Numbered from the stretch's first letter, positions 15,701 to 25,607 are shown. The stretch: 35,758 nucleotides of DNA from JAVVEG01 sp032251455 (GCA_032251455.1 JAVVEG010000022.1:1-35758), one strand, 5' to 3'. Notes: a model not told the origin generated them from the letters alone. Numbers and translations: made by a program.

Positions 15701-16933
15701 ATGTATAAACCGATGTGGCTGTTCATTGGCCTGCGTTATACCCGCACCCGCAAAAAAACACGCTTGCTTTCCTTTGTGTCACTGGTCTCCACGCTGGGTG
15801 TCAGCCTGGGGGTGATGGCCTTGATTCTCGTGCTCTCCGTAATCAATGGTTCAACTGCCATCATGCGCGAAGAAACTCTGAAGACGGTGCCTCACGCCAG
15901 TATTACTCCGGCTGACGGCGCGCAATGGCCTCAATTGCTTGAGCAGTTGCAGGTGAACGACAACATCCGCCAGATTGCCCCTTACCTGGAAGCAGAAGCT
16001 TGGGTCAGGGTGCAGGGAGCGTCCGAATTTGCCCAGATCAGGGGTGTTGATCCAGAGGCTGAACTGCTGGCCAGAACCCGCAGCGGGGCGACAGCGCCAG
16101 GCTCGATTCAGGCTTTGTCTGCAGGTGGAAGCGGCATAGTCCTGGGCACGAGTCTGGCTGCCCGGCTAGGGGTTTATACCGGAGATACGCTAAGCCTGAC
16201 CCCGCTCAGCAGCCTGCTGCAAAATGATCTGGCCTCGGCGCGCAATTTTCAGGTACTGGGGGTCAGTGATCTGGGTTTTTATGCCAGCCACAATACGGCG
16301 CTGGTACATCTTGATGATGCCCAGGCCTTGTTTGGTGAAGCCTTTCCAGTGCGCTTAAGGGTCTGGGTCGATGATGTGTTTGCGGCCGGACAGATCAGCC
16401 GGGCTGCCCTCAGTGAGGTTTCTCCCGCGGCGCATGAAGTGGTAGATTGGCAACAATCCCAGGCCAGCCTGTTTGGAGCCCTGCGCATGGAAAAAATCAT
16501 GACTGGGTTCATGTTGCTGATGATTGTCCTGATAGGTGCGGTCAATATTGTTTCCACCCTGGTCATGGTGGTGGCTGACAAAAGCGCCGACATCGCTATT
16601 CTCAGAACCATGGGGGCAAGCAGCCGGGTAGTGATGTCGGTATTCATGACCCAGGGGCTGGCGGTGGGCGTTCTGGGGACACTGTTCGGGGCCGGGCTGG
16701 GCATTGTCTTGACCACTCAGTTGCAAAACCTGACCCGTGCTTTCGAAAACCTGATCAATAGCACCCTGTTTGGCAATAATGTGTACATGATTTCCCATCT
16801 GCAGGCGGAGTTGCTGTGGTCCGATGTGCTTCTGGTTTGTCTGAGTGCGGTGTTGATCAGTTTTCTGGCGACACTGTATCCGGCATTTCGGGCCAGTCGT
16901 ATCCACCCGGCAGAAGTACTGCGTTATGAATAA
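15701..16933 (+). CDS. lolC: LolC, lipoprotein-releasing ABC transporter permease
   Basis: Inner-membrane subunit of LolCDE, which extracts outer-membrane lipoproteins and hands them to LolA. The protein is 410 residues. It has an N-terminal membrane segment at about 24-46 (FVSLVSTLGVSLGVMALIL), a large periplasmic domain and three C-terminal membrane segments with the FtsX-type fold, including ILRTMGASSRVVMSVFMTQG. It ends with the conserved LYPAFRASRIHPAEVLRYE tail. It is the first of lolC-lolD-lolE. LolC and LolE are paralogues; position upstream of lolD and the presence of a second permease downstream support the LolC name. Confidence 0.92.
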   Translation: MYKPMWLFIGLRYTRTRKKTRLLSFVSLVSTLGVSLGVMALILVLSVINGSTAIMREETLKTVPHASITPADGAQWPQLLEQLQVNDNIRQIAPYLEAEAWVRVQGASEFAQIRGVDPEAELLARTRSGATAPGSIQALSAGGSGIVLGTSLAARLGVYTGDTLSLTPLSSLLQNDLASARNFQVLGVSDLGFYASHNTALVHLDDAQALFGEAFPVRLRVWVDDVFAAGQISRAALSEVSPAAHEVVDWQQSQASLFGALRMEKIMTGFMLLMIVLIGAVNIVSTLVMVVADKSADIAILRTMGASSRVVMSVFMTQGLAVGVLGTLFGAGLGIVLTTQLQNLTRAFENLINSTLFGNNVYMISHLQAELLWSDVLLVCLSAVLISFLATLYPAFRASRIHPAEVLRYE

Positions 16934-16951
16934 TTGACAAGTTGAGCCTAC

Positions 16952-17674
16952 ATGCAAACAAGTGAAAAAATCCCGCGAAGCCAGGCCACTACCCAGTTGG
17001 TGCTTGAATGCCGACATCTGGCCAAAACCTATCATCAGGGCCCGCAACCGGTGGAGGTGTTGCAGGATATCAATCTGGAGGTGCACAGTGCCGAGCGTAT
17101 CGGCATCATCGGCAGTTCAGGTTCGGGCAAGACCACCTTGCTGAATCTGCTCGGGGGGCTTGATCTGCCAACTGCGGGGGATGTCTATATTGCCGGGCGC
17201 AAGCTTTCCCGGCTCGATGAAACCGAGCGCGGACATTTGCGTAACCGCTACCTTGGGTTTGTCTACCAGTTTCATCATCTGTTGGGCGAATTCACCGCGT
17301 TGGAAAATGTCTGCATGCCCTTGTTGATTGCTGGCGAAGAGGTCATGGCAGCCAGCCACAAGGCCGAAAAACTGCTGCAACGCATCGGGCTGGGGCAACG
17401 GCTGCAGCACAAGCCGGCGGAGCTCTCGGGCGGGGAGCGGCAACGGGTAGCCATTGCCAGGGCGCTGGTGAATGATCCGCATTGTGTGCTGATGGATGAA
17501 CCCACGGGCAATCTGGACCGGGCCACTGCCCTGGAAATACATGCCTTGATTGCTGAACTCAATGCAGACCTGGCCACCAGTTTTATCGTGGTTACCCATG
17601 ATGAGGTTTTTGCCTCCTCCCTGGATCGTGTGTTGCGATTGCATGATGGTTGTCTGCAGCTGGTAAAAGACTGA
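16952..17674 (+). CDS. lolD: LolD, lipoprotein-releasing ATPase
   Basis: ATP-binding subunit that powers LolCE. The protein is 240 residues. Walker A is GSSGSGKTT near 54-62, the ABC signature is LSGGERQRVAIARAL near 152-166, and Walker B is CVLMDEPTGNLD near 173-184, followed by the H-loop VVTHD. The Q-loop region FVYQFHHLL is typical of the LolD/MacB family. The start at 16952 gives a 15-residue N-terminal extension before the core. Its stop codon shares one base with the start of lolE (TGATG), so the two are translationally coupled. Confidence 0.96.
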   Translation: MQTSEKIPRSQATTQLVLECRHLAKTYHQGPQPVEVLQDINLEVHSAERIGIIGSSGSGKTTLLNLLGGLDLPTAGDVYIAGRKLSRLDETERGHLRNRYLGFVYQFHHLLGEFTALENVCMPLLIAGEEVMAASHKAEKLLQRIGLGQRLQHKPAELSGGERQRVAIARALVNDPHCVLMDEPTGNLDRATALEIHALIAELNADLATSFIVVTHDEVFASSLDRVLRLHDGCLQLVKD

Positions 17675-18957
17675 TGCGCCACTCTCTTAGCAATGCCATC
17701 GCCTTGCGTTACGTCAGTGTTGGCAAGCGCAGTCAACTGGTTTCCTTCATGTCCTGGTTGACCATATCCGGGCTGGTGCTGGGCATTACCATCCTGCTGA
17801 CAGTATTGTCGGTGATGAATGGCTTTGATAAGGAACTGCGGGAAAATATTCTGGGTATCGTGCCCCATGCAACAGTTAAATCCTATCAGGCGCAGAACCT
17901 GGAGCAATGGCAGGCGCTGACACCTTTGCTGACGGCAAACCCGGCAATATCAGCAGTTGCCCCGGTGATTGAATCGATCGGGGTGGTCAGCACCCCGCAA
18001 ACCCGGCAGCAACAACTGACATCCGCGTCGCGATACAGCAAAAGTATTCTGGTCAACGGGATGAATCCACAGGATATGCTGACCTTGAGTACGCTTGATG
18101 AATTCATGTTGAGCGGTAAAGTGGAAGACCTGGCCAGTTCCCGTTTCAATGTCATTCTGGGCAAGACACTGGCAGATAATCTTGGCGTGGATGTCGGTGG
18201 CAAGGTCAGTCTCTACTCGCTGGATGTATCCATCAATCCGATTCGCCCCATGCCGACGCAACGACAATTCACGGTGGTCGGTATTTTCAGGGTGGGCACA
18301 CTGGAACTGGACAGTGCCACGGCATTGATTACCCTGCAGGATGCGCAGGCTTTGTATCGTTATGGCGATTCCTATTCCGGTTTGCGGCTGAAGACTGGGG
18401 ATGTCCTGCAGGTCAATCGTCTGCGTCAGGATCTGATGCAGGTGCTGCCTGCCGGTTTTTATATGGAATCATGGACCCAGCTGTTTGGTGCCATATATGA
18501 GAATATTCGTTTGTCACGAACCATAGTGGGTTTGTTGTTGTGGTTGCTGGTGTGTGTGGCCGCCTTCAATCTGGTGGTAAGCCTGATCATGATTGTGCGC
18601 GACAAGCGGGGCGATATTGCGATTCTGCGCACCATGGGTGCCAGCCCGGCACTGATAGCCAGAATTTTTGTCACCCAGGGGCTGCTCGTTGGCATGATCG
18701 GGCTGCTTGCCGGTCTGGCTGCTGGTATCCTGTTCTCCCTGACCATCAGTGACCTGATGCAATGGCTTGAACTGGCCCTGGGCTTCGAGCTGCTCAGTGC
18801 CGAGGTTTACCCCGTTGATTTCCTGCCCTCTGAACTGCGTTTGACGGATGTGCTGAGTGTCAGTGCCGGAGTGTTTTTTCTGTGTTTCCTGGCCAGTATC
18901 TATCCAGCCTGGCGTGCTGCCAGGGTGCATCCGGCTGAAGCCCTGCGGTTTGAATAA
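17674..18957 (+). CDS. lolE: LolE, lipoprotein-releasing ABC transporter permease
   Basis: Second permease of LolCDE, thought to bind the lipoprotein substrate. The protein is 427 residues from the ATG at 17674; a GTG at 17650 lies inside lolD and is less likely. It has an N-terminal membrane segment near 26-50 (SWLTISGLVLGITILLTVLS), a periplasmic domain, then three membrane segments containing AILRTMGASPALIARIF, and the family tail IYPAWRAARVHPAEALRFE. With LolC it forms the heterodimer typical of gammaproteobacteria. This export system should serve the lipoprotein encoded at 5790. Confidence 0.93.
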   Translation: MRHSLSNAIALRYVSVGKRSQLVSFMSWLTISGLVLGITILLTVLSVMNGFDKELRENILGIVPHATVKSYQAQNLEQWQALTPLLTANPAISAVAPVIESIGVVSTPQTRQQQLTSASRYSKSILVNGMNPQDMLTLSTLDEFMLSGKVEDLASSRFNVILGKTLADNLGVDVGGKVSLYSLDVSINPIRPMPTQRQFTVVGIFRVGTLELDSATALITLQDAQALYRYGDSYSGLRLKTGDVLQVNRLRQDLMQVLPAGFYMESWTQLFGAIYENIRLSRTIVGLLLWLLVCVAAFNLVVSLIMIVRDKRGDIAILRTMGASPALIARIFVTQGLLVGMIGLLAGLAAGILFSLTISDLMQWLELALGFELLSAEVYPVDFLPSELRLTDVLSVSAGVFFLCFLASIYPAWRAARVHPAEALRFE

Positions 18958-19013
18958 TACCGATTCAGGGCTATAACTGAAGCAAACCCTCTTTTGATGG
19001 CGAGTTGCTTTGG

Positions 19014-21401
19014 ATGCGCGCATGGATGATCGCCTTTGCCATCGGTATTTTGCTGGCAGCATTGTCTCCGGTTTTGCCTGGAATGAAGATGCTGATCCTG
19101 TTGGCGGCCCTGGTGTTCTGTCTGCATCTGCCACTGTATGCTGCCAGTAAATTACCACTGCTTTGCCTGATCAGTCTGCTGTGCCTGGCCGGGGCAGGGG
19201 CTGGCTATGTTGTAGCGGCCATCTCCGGGCGTTCATACCTCGATCAGCGTCTGCCAGCCCAGCTCGAAGCCATGGATTTCTGGGTGAGTGGGCAGATCGT
19301 CAGCCTGCCCAGAAAATCCGATCGGGCCACTCAGTTTGAATTCAGGGTGAACAGCAGTTGTCTGGCCTTTGATCCCAAAGCCTGTGCGCAGGGCAATGAG
19401 CAGATCTCATTTTTCGATGAACGCAAAATTCTGCTCAATCACTATGCTGCCGATATCGAATTGCTCCCCGGTCAGGTCTGGTTCTTGCGGGTACGTTTGA
19501 ACCGCCCGCATGGTCTGCTCAATGCGGGAGGGTTTGATTACGAGCTGTCGCTTATGCAGCGGGGCATTCATGCCCGGGGCTATGTCCGCGATACGGTCTT
19601 CAATATATTGCTGCAGGAGGCACACAGTGGCGTCCTGTATCAACGTTATCGCTTGCAGCAAAAACTGCTGAATGCCATCGAATCCTTGCCTTATCACGGC
19701 CTTGTATTGGCCTTGATACTGGGTGAGCGCAACTGGATGCCAAGGGCTGTGCGTGATCTGTTTGCAGCGACAGGCACCAGTCATCTGCTGGTGATTTCAG
19801 GGCTCCATGTGGGGTTTGTTGCAGTTATCGGTTATTGGCTGGGGCGTGTGCTTGTCAGCCTCTTTCCCCCCATGTTGCGGCGTTTCCCGGCGCAGAAATA
19901 CGGTGCTCTGGCAGCCATTGCGGCAGCTCTGATGTATAGCCTGCTGGCCGGTTTTTCCTTGCCTACCCAGCGAGCGAGCATCATGACGACAGTAGCCATG
20001 ATGGCAATGCTCAGTGCCCGACGCATTCCGGTTTCCTTTTCCTGGCTGCTGGCACTGACCCTGGTGTTATTGCATTCGCCCTTGAGCATTCTCAGTGCGG
20101 GTTTGTGGTTGTCCTTTCTGGCGACCGGGGCCTTGTTGCTGGTTTTTGTCCCGGCCAACTCGTATCGGCTGGATACAACAGCTGGCCAACATCTGGTTTA
20201 TCGATTTTGGCAGCAATGGGGGCGGCCTCAGTGGGTAGTGAGTCTGGCGTTGATGGTGCCCCTGGCGATATGGATGCAGTCCTTTACCCTGCTGGCTCCT
20301 GTCGCCAATCTGGTGGCCGTACCGCTGGTGGGGTTTTTGGTGGTGCCCTTGTGCCTGATGGGAACACTCCTGTTATTGCTGGGTGGATGGAGCTGGGGTT
20401 TGCTGTTGGCCGACAAGGTCCTGGCTGGCCTTGTCGCTTTCCTGTCACTGCTGGATAGCTGTTGCGGTGCTTTATTGCACTGGCAGTTCAGTGGTTTCAA
20501 CATGCTGAATCTGGCCTTTGCCAGCGTGGCCTGCCTGCTTCTTTTGCTGCCGCCTGCGTGGCCGGGCAGGCGGGTAGCCTGGTTGTTATTGCTGCCGTTG
20601 TTTCAGCCTCTGCCTGCTGCACGCCCCTTGCAGGGGGAGCTGTGGGTGACGGTACTGGATGTTGGTCAGGGGCTGTCTGTCATTCTGCAAACCCGGCAGC
20701 ACACCCTGGTTTATGATGCCGGGCCGGCGCGTTCAGAGTTTTTTGACAGTGGCCGTGACGTGCTGGTGCCCTGGTTGGCACACCAGGGGGTAAGGGGAAT
20801 CGATGCCCTGGTTATCAGTCATGGGGATAATGACCATGCCGGTGGCGTTGACTCCCTGCTGGCCTTGAAACCAGTCGCAATGGTTTGGGCGGGAACTCCG
20901 CGGGCCAGGAGCAGCCCTTGCCGACGCGGCATACACTGGTCATGGGATGAGGTAAGTTTCGAATTTCTGCACCCCGGTCCGGACCGGCGCTACAACAGCA
21001 ATGAGGGCTCCTGTGTCTTGCGAGTCACAACGGCAGGTTCTGCGGTTCTGTTGCCCGGCGATATCAGTGCTGCCGTGGAAAGGCAACTGGTCGCTGATTA
21101 CGGTGACAAATTGCAAAGTACCTTGCTGCTGGCGCCCCATCACGGCAGCAAGAGTTCCTCCACGCGGGCATTCATCGATGCGGTTGCTCCCAGGCATGTG
21201 GTTTTTTCTGCCGGATACAGGAATCAGTTTGGCCACCCGGCCGGGGAAATCCAGCAGCGATATCGGGATGCACAGGTCAACACCTGGACCACGGCCAGTA
21301 GTGGCATGCTCAGTTTTCGCCTGGGGCGAACAGCAAACCCGGAACAAACGCTGCCGGCCCCGGAGCAACTGCGTCAGGGCAGCAAGCGGTTTTGGCGTTG
21401 A
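19014..21401 (+). CDS. comEC: ComEC/Rec2 family DNA uptake channel
   Basis: Inner-membrane protein that in competent bacteria passes single-stranded DNA into the cytoplasm. The 795-residue protein (ATG at 19014; a TTG at 19005 is also open) has N-terminal membrane helices, a periplasmic OB-like region (DUF4131), and the competence domain with ILGERNWMPRAVRDLFAATGTSHLLVISGLHVG. A block of helices follows, then a metallo-beta-lactamase-like domain from about 545, with LDVGQG near 548 and SHGDNDHAGG near 602. All three modules appear complete. No other competence gene is in the window. It is separated from lolE by about 55 bases and followed by exbB, so it may be cotranscribed with either. Confidence 0.93.
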   Translation: MRAWMIAFAIGILLAALSPVLPGMKMLILLAALVFCLHLPLYAASKLPLLCLISLLCLAGAGAGYVVAAISGRSYLDQRLPAQLEAMDFWVSGQIVSLPRKSDRATQFEFRVNSSCLAFDPKACAQGNEQISFFDERKILLNHYAADIELLPGQVWFLRVRLNRPHGLLNAGGFDYELSLMQRGIHARGYVRDTVFNILLQEAHSGVLYQRYRLQQKLLNAIESLPYHGLVLALILGERNWMPRAVRDLFAATGTSHLLVISGLHVGFVAVIGYWLGRVLVSLFPPMLRRFPAQKYGALAAIAAALMYSLLAGFSLPTQRASIMTTVAMMAMLSARRIPVSFSWLLALTLVLLHSPLSILSAGLWLSFLATGALLLVFVPANSYRLDTTAGQHLVYRFWQQWGRPQWVVSLALMVPLAIWMQSFTLLAPVANLVAVPLVGFLVVPLCLMGTLLLLLGGWSWGLLLADKVLAGLVAFLSLLDSCCGALLHWQFSGFNMLNLAFASVACLLLLLPPAWPGRRVAWLLLLPLFQPLPAARPLQGELWVTVLDVGQGLSVILQTRQHTLVYDAGPARSEFFDSGRDVLVPWLAHQGVRGIDALVISHGDNDHAGGVDSLLALKPVAMVWAGTPRARSSPCRRGIHWSWDEVSFEFLHPGPDRRYNSNEGSCVLRVTTAGSAVLLPGDISAAVERQLVADYGDKLQSTLLLAPHHGSKSSSTRAFIDAVAPRHVVFSAGYRNQFGHPAGEIQQRYRDAQVNTWTTASSGMLSFRLGRTANPEQTLPAPEQLRQGSKRFWR

Positions 21402-21476
21402 GGGGCTGGTTTTGATCTCACATCGGCATGGATGGATGTGATAAAGTACCGCGATATCAAGCCAGAGAGAGATATT

Positions 21477-22112
21477 GTGGTTGAAATTGTAAAAGCAGGT
21501 GGCTGGTTGATGCTGCCGATTATCTTGTGTTCCATCGTTGCAATTGCAATCGTCATTGAACGTTTCTGGACTTTGAACCCCAATAGAATTGCGCCTCGGC
21601 ACATCGTCGGTCAGGTCTGGGGCTGGATCAGGAACAATGAGCTGGACAGCAACAGGCTGCGTGAGTTGCGGCTGTCTTCCCCGCTGGGCCAGATTCTTGC
21701 CTCCGGGCTGCTCAATGCCAGATACGGGCGTGCTGCCATGATCGAGAGTATCGAACACGCTGCCAGCCTGGTGGTGCATGAGATGGAGCGTTACCTCAGC
21801 GCTCTGGGCACCATCGCGGCAATAGCCCCGCTGCTGGGTTTGCTGGGCACGGTGATGGGCATGATCCGGGTTTTCACGGAAATCATGATCCAGGGTACGG
21901 GCAATGCCAATGCGCTGGCGGGAGGAATCTCAGAAGCCCTGATCACCACTGCGGCCGGACTGTGTGTTGCCATTCCTGCCTATATCTTCCACCGTGTCTT
22001 TATGCGACGGGTCGAAACCCTGGTGCTGGGCCTGGAACAGGAATCTGTGAAACTGGTTGACGCCTTGCACAGCGATCGCAAGGTGGAAGTCAAGGAAGGA
22101 AGTGCTGAATGA
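21477..22112 (+). CDS. exbB: ExbB/TolQ-type proton channel subunit
   Basis: Inner-membrane subunit that with ExbD converts proton flow into force on TonB- or Tol-type partners. From the GTG at 21477 the protein is 211 residues and begins VVEIVKAGGWLMLPIILCSIVAIAI, which fits the family. An upstream ATG at 21432 adds 15 charged residues and has a poorer context. AGAGAGA at 21465-21471 serves as the ribosome-binding site. Three membrane segments are visible, with the conserved IAAIAPLLGLLGTVMGMI region and ALITTAAGLCVAIPAY. It overlaps exbD by four bases (ATGA). No tonB is nearby. This exbB-exbD-msbA order is known in gammaproteobacteria. Confidence 0.9.
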   Translation: MVEIVKAGGWLMLPIILCSIVAIAIVIERFWTLNPNRIAPRHIVGQVWGWIRNNELDSNRLRELRLSSPLGQILASGLLNARYGRAAMIESIEHAASLVVHEMERYLSALGTIAAIAPLLGLLGTVMGMIRVFTEIMIQGTGNANALAGGISEALITTAAGLCVAIPAYIFHRVFMRRVETLVLGLEQESVKLVDALHSDRKVEVKEGSAE

Positions 22113-22558
22113 AATTCCGGCGCAAGCTGCGGGAAGACCCTGGCATCAATCTGACAGCCCTGATCGATGTGGTTTTCCTGTTATTGATTTTCTTCATGGT
22201 GACAACCACCTTCACCCGAGAATCGCGGCTTCTGGTCAATCTGCCCACAGCAGAAGGGGAGACCTTGCCGGAACAGCCTGAGCAGATTGAGATCGTGGTC
22301 AGCCAGGGGGGGACTTACAGCATCAACGGCAAACAGTTGGTGAATAACGAATTGCAAACCTTGATGGCGGGTTTGGAAGAGGTCAGTCAGGGCGACCGGA
22401 CAGTACCATTGCTGTTGATAGCGGATGCGGAAGCCACCCATCAGGCCGTTGTCACTGCCATGGACGCCATCGGCCAATCCGGTTTCAGCCGTCTGAATAT
22501 TGCCACCCGGCAGGCAGCCAGCGAAGCGGCTGACAGCAGCAGGTACCCACCCCAATGA
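22109..22558 (+). CDS. exbD: ExbD/TolR-type subunit
   Basis: Partner of ExbB. The 149-residue protein has a short basic cytoplasmic N-terminus, one membrane helix (about 14-34) with the key Asp in LTALIDVVFLLLIFFMV, and a periplasmic domain. That Asp is the proton-carrying residue of the family. Its start overlaps exbB and its stop overlaps the msbA start (ATGA), so the three are tightly coupled. Confidence 0.93.
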   Translation: MKFRRKLREDPGINLTALIDVVFLLLIFFMVTTTFTRESRLLVNLPTAEGETLPEQPEQIEIVVSQGGTYSINGKQLVNNELQTLMAGLEEVSQGDRTVPLLLIADAEATHQAVVTAMDAIGQSGFSRLNIATRQAASEAADSSRYPPQ

Positions 22559-24339
22559 GTAGAAGACGCAAACAGATTGTGCTGACCAGTGACCAGACGG
22601 CATGGCAGTTGTATCGTCGTCTGCTGGGTTATGTCCGGCCGCATCGGATGATGTTTTTGGCCAGTTTCATCGGATTCATGATTTTCTCTGCCACCAATGT
22701 GGCCACGGCACAATGGCTGGGTTGGACCGTTGATCAGGTGCAGCAGGCCAATATGGCTGCCCGTTATTTGAGCCCGATTCTCTGTGTGGGCATTGTTATC
22801 ATCAGAGGGATCGGCGGTTTCCTGGGCGAATATTCCCTGCAGTTCATAGCCAACAGCATTGTCCATACCCTGCGCTGCCAGATGATCGAGAAACTCCTGG
22901 TGTTGCCGATCAGCTATTTTGACCATAATGTCGCCGGACGGGTTGTCTCCAAGGTGACCTATGATTCGACGCAGATAACCGGAGCTGCGACCAATGCAGT
23001 AACCGTCATGCTGCGTGAAGGCTTGACTGTCATTGGATTGATGTCAGCCTTGTTCTGGATGAACTGGCAGTTGAGCCTGGTGTTTCTGATGGTGACGCCC
23101 TGCGTGGCGCTGGTAGTCCGCCTGGCTTCATTCCGGTTTCGGCGTTACAGCCGCCAGATGCAGAACTCCATGGGCGATGTTACCCAGATCAGCAATGAGT
23201 CGATCAAGGGGCAGAAGGTGGTCAGAACATTCAATGCCGTCGCTTATGTCAAGGATCGGTTTCTGCGTTCCAGCGAGCGCAACCGGCGGCAGAACATGAA
23301 AATGGTGACCACCCAGGCCATTGCCACACCCTTTGTTCAGTTGCTGGTCAGTATTGCCCTGGCCGTGTTGATCTGGTTTGCGATGTCTCCGGCTATCCTG
23401 GCCGATTCCACTGCGGGTGAATTTGTCACTTTCTTGACCATGGCGGGTCTGCTGGCCAAACCAATACGCCAGTTGTCTCAGGTCAATTCGGTTATCCAGC
23501 GTGGTATTTCTGCCGCGGACAGTATTTTTACCCTGCTGGATGAAGCGGTAGAGCAGGATACCGGTACCGTAGTCAAGGAGAAGGTGGAAGGGCGGCTGGA
23601 GTTCCGGCAGGTGGGTTTTGCCTACAAGCCTGGGGTGCCCGTGCTTGAGGATATCAGTTTCAGCGTGGAGCCAGGGCAGACCATTGCCCTGGTTGGCAAG
23701 TCCGGCAGTGGCAAATCGACACTGGTAAGCCTGTTGCCGCGTTTCTATGAACTGAGCAGCGGCCAGATTACCCTGGATGGTGTTGCCCTGGCTGATTACA
23801 AACTGGGCAATCTGCGCCAGCACATTTCTCTGGTCAACCAGGATGTCATTCTGTTCGATGGCACAGTGGCCGAAAACATCGCTTATGGAATGCTCGACAA
23901 GGTGAGTGAAGAACAGATTCTGGAGGCGGCGCGTCATGCCAATGCGCTGGAGTTCATCAGCCAAATGGAAGGGGGGATTCACGCCATGATCGGTGACGGG
24001 GGCTCACGGCTTTCCGGCGGTCAGCGACAGCGTCTGGCCATTGCCCGGGCTTTCCTCAAAAATGCGCCCATTCTTATCCTGGATGAAGCCACCTCAGCAC
24101 TGGATACCGAGTCCGAGCATCATATCCAACAGGCCTTGCAATCATTGATCAAAGGGCGCACAACCTTTGTCGTCGCCCATCGCTTGTCAACCATCGAAAA
24201 TGCAGACCGGATACTGGTCATGTCGCAAGGGCGCATTGTCGAGTCGGGTCAGCATGCAGAGCTGCTGGCCCGCAATGGCCATTATGCCCGCTTGCATAAA
24301 AAACAATTTGTGGATGAACATGAAGGAAAGCCTCTCTGA
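22555..24339 (+). CDS. msbA: MsbA, lipid A export ABC transporter
   Basis: Homodimeric half-transporter that flips core-lipid A across the inner membrane. The 594-residue protein has six membrane segments in the first 310 residues, then a nucleotide-binding domain. Walker A is GKSGSGKST near 381-389, the signature is LSGGQRQRLAIARAF near 485-499, and Walker B is ILILDEATSALD near 507-518, followed by VVAHRLST. It is placed between exbD and lpxK, overlapping both by a few bases. The neighbouring LPS genes lpxK and kdsB support MsbA over a general multidrug exporter. Confidence 0.95.
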   Translation: MSRRRKQIVLTSDQTAWQLYRRLLGYVRPHRMMFLASFIGFMIFSATNVATAQWLGWTVDQVQQANMAARYLSPILCVGIVIIRGIGGFLGEYSLQFIANSIVHTLRCQMIEKLLVLPISYFDHNVAGRVVSKVTYDSTQITGAATNAVTVMLREGLTVIGLMSALFWMNWQLSLVFLMVTPCVALVVRLASFRFRRYSRQMQNSMGDVTQISNESIKGQKVVRTFNAVAYVKDRFLRSSERNRRQNMKMVTTQAIATPFVQLLVSIALAVLIWFAMSPAILADSTAGEFVTFLTMAGLLAKPIRQLSQVNSVIQRGISAADSIFTLLDEAVEQDTGTVVKEKVEGRLEFRQVGFAYKPGVPVLEDISFSVEPGQTIALVGKSGSGKSTLVSLLPRFYELSSGQITLDGVALADYKLGNLRQHISLVNQDVILFDGTVAENIAYGMLDKVSEEQILEAARHANALEFISQMEGGIHAMIGDGGSRLSGGQRQRLAIARAFLKNAPILILDEATSALDTESEHHIQQALQSLIKGRTTFVVAHRLSTIENADRILVMSQGRIVESGQHAELLARNGHYARLHKKQFVDEHEGKPL

Positions 24340-25403
24340 TGTCATTGCAGACTGCCTGGTATAAAAATTCTGCCTGGCTTTATCTGCTCTGGCCTCTTGC
24401 CTTGTTGTTTCGTGTGTTTGCCTGGTGGCGTCGTCGTTATCTGGAGGCAAGGCAATCTCGCCATTTTGCAAGCACAAGCGCCAGTGTGCCAGTCATAGTG
24501 GTTGGCAATATCACCGTGGGCGGGACGGGCAAAACCCCCTTGCTGATGTATCTCGTGAGTCTGTTGCAGGAGCATGGCCGGACCCCTGGAATCATCAGTC
24601 GTGGTTATGGTGGCAGGTCGTCCTCTTATCCCCTGCAGGTGCTGCCGGACTCCGATCCGCGCCTTGCCGGTGATGAACCGGTATTGATGGCCAGAAAACT
24701 GCATGCCATGAGCGGCAGGAATGTTGAAATCTGGGTGGACCCGAAAAGGACCAGGGCAAGGGATGCAGCCCTGGCTGGTGGACAGTGTGATATCCTGCTC
24801 AGCGATGATGGTTTACAGCATTATGCCCTGGCCAGGCAGCTTGAAATAGTGGTCATGGATGCGGAGCGGGGCCTGGGCAATGGCTTGTGTCTTCCCGCCG
24901 GACCCTTGCGCGAACCTGCAGGTCGATTGCGTGAAGTTGATTTCATTTTGCTCAATGGCCAGGCCGAAAACAGACTTGCACACGGGTATCCCGATAAAAC
25001 CTTCACGATGCAATTACACGCCGATGCACTGGTCAATCTGTGCAGCGGCGAGCGGGTAACCCTGGCTGCGGTGGCCGAACATGAGCAACTGAAGAATCTG
25101 CTCAAACCGGCATCGCTGGCGGAGCAATTCGCGCTTGCCGGCATTGGCAACCCACAACGGTTTTTCCGCAGCTTGGAACAACTGGCATTTCATGTGCAGA
25201 CCAGGGTTTTCCCCGATCATTTTGACTACCGGCCCGAGCATCTCGAATTCGCTGCCGGACACCTGTTGCTGATGACCGAGAAAGATGCGATAAAATGCGA
25301 ACGTTTTGCGCAACCGACCTGGTGGTTTCTGTCGCTTGTTACACACACCGGGGTGGCGTTCGAGCACACGTTTCTGCAGCGAGTGCAGAGCTTCAAATCA
25401 TGA
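24339..25403 (+). CDS. lpxK: LpxK, tetraacyldisaccharide 4'-kinase
   Basis: Inner-membrane-associated kinase that phosphorylates the 4' position of the lipid A precursor to make lipid IVA. The 354-residue protein has an N-terminal membrane anchor at about 10-30 (WLYLLWPLALLFRVFAWW) and an unusual P-loop GGTGKTP near 60-66. It continues with ISRGYGG, GDEPVLMA, DDGLQHYAL and the C-terminal FPDHFDYRPEH and MTEKDAIKC. Its start shares one base with the msbA stop (TGATG). All known catalytic landmarks are present. Confidence 0.96.
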   Translation: MSLQTAWYKNSAWLYLLWPLALLFRVFAWWRRRYLEARQSRHFASTSASVPVIVVGNITVGGTGKTPLLMYLVSLLQEHGRTPGIISRGYGGRSSSYPLQVLPDSDPRLAGDEPVLMARKLHAMSGRNVEIWVDPKRTRARDAALAGGQCDILLSDDGLQHYALARQLEIVVMDAERGLGNGLCLPAGPLREPAGRLREVDFILLNGQAENRLAHGYPDKTFTMQLHADALVNLCSGERVTLAAVAEHEQLKNLLKPASLAEQFALAGIGNPQRFFRSLEQLAFHVQTRVFPDHFDYRPEHLEFAAGHLLLMTEKDAIKCERFAQPTWWFLSLVTHTGVAFEHTFLQRVQSFKS

Positions 25404-25418
25404 TGAATGGGTATTCGT

Positions 25419-25607
25419 ATGGATCATAAATTGATGAGCATTCTGGCCTGCCCGGTTTGCAAGGGACCTTTGAAACTGGATAAGGAGAAGGCAGAACTGA
25501 TCTGTTTTGCTGACGCTCTGGCCTTTCCGGTACGCGACGAGATTCCAGTCATGCTGGAAGAGGAGGCGAGGGCATTGACCCCGGAAGAGCGGGAACAGAA
25601 ACGTTGA
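25419..25607 (+). CDS. ycaR: Trm112/YcaR-like small protein
   Basis: The 62-residue protein of the Trm112-like UPF0434 family begins MDHKLMSILACPVCKGPL and continues with LICFADALAFPVRDEIPVML, both typical. It has one CPVC pair and one further Cys; most family members have fewer zinc ligands than eukaryotic Trm112. The family sits between lpxK and kdsB in many gammaproteobacteria, but its role there is not established. The ATG at 25419 matches the family start; a start at 25407 adds four residues. The stop shares a base with the kdsB start. Confidence 0.93.
   Translation: MDHKLMSILACPVCKGPLKLDKEKAELICFADALAFPVRDEIPVMLEEEARALTPEEREQKR

Noticed and set aside
23128..23982. 284-codon minus-strand frame opposite msbA
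   Set aside because: It is the complement of conserved ABC-transporter sequence, with no family resemblance of its own.
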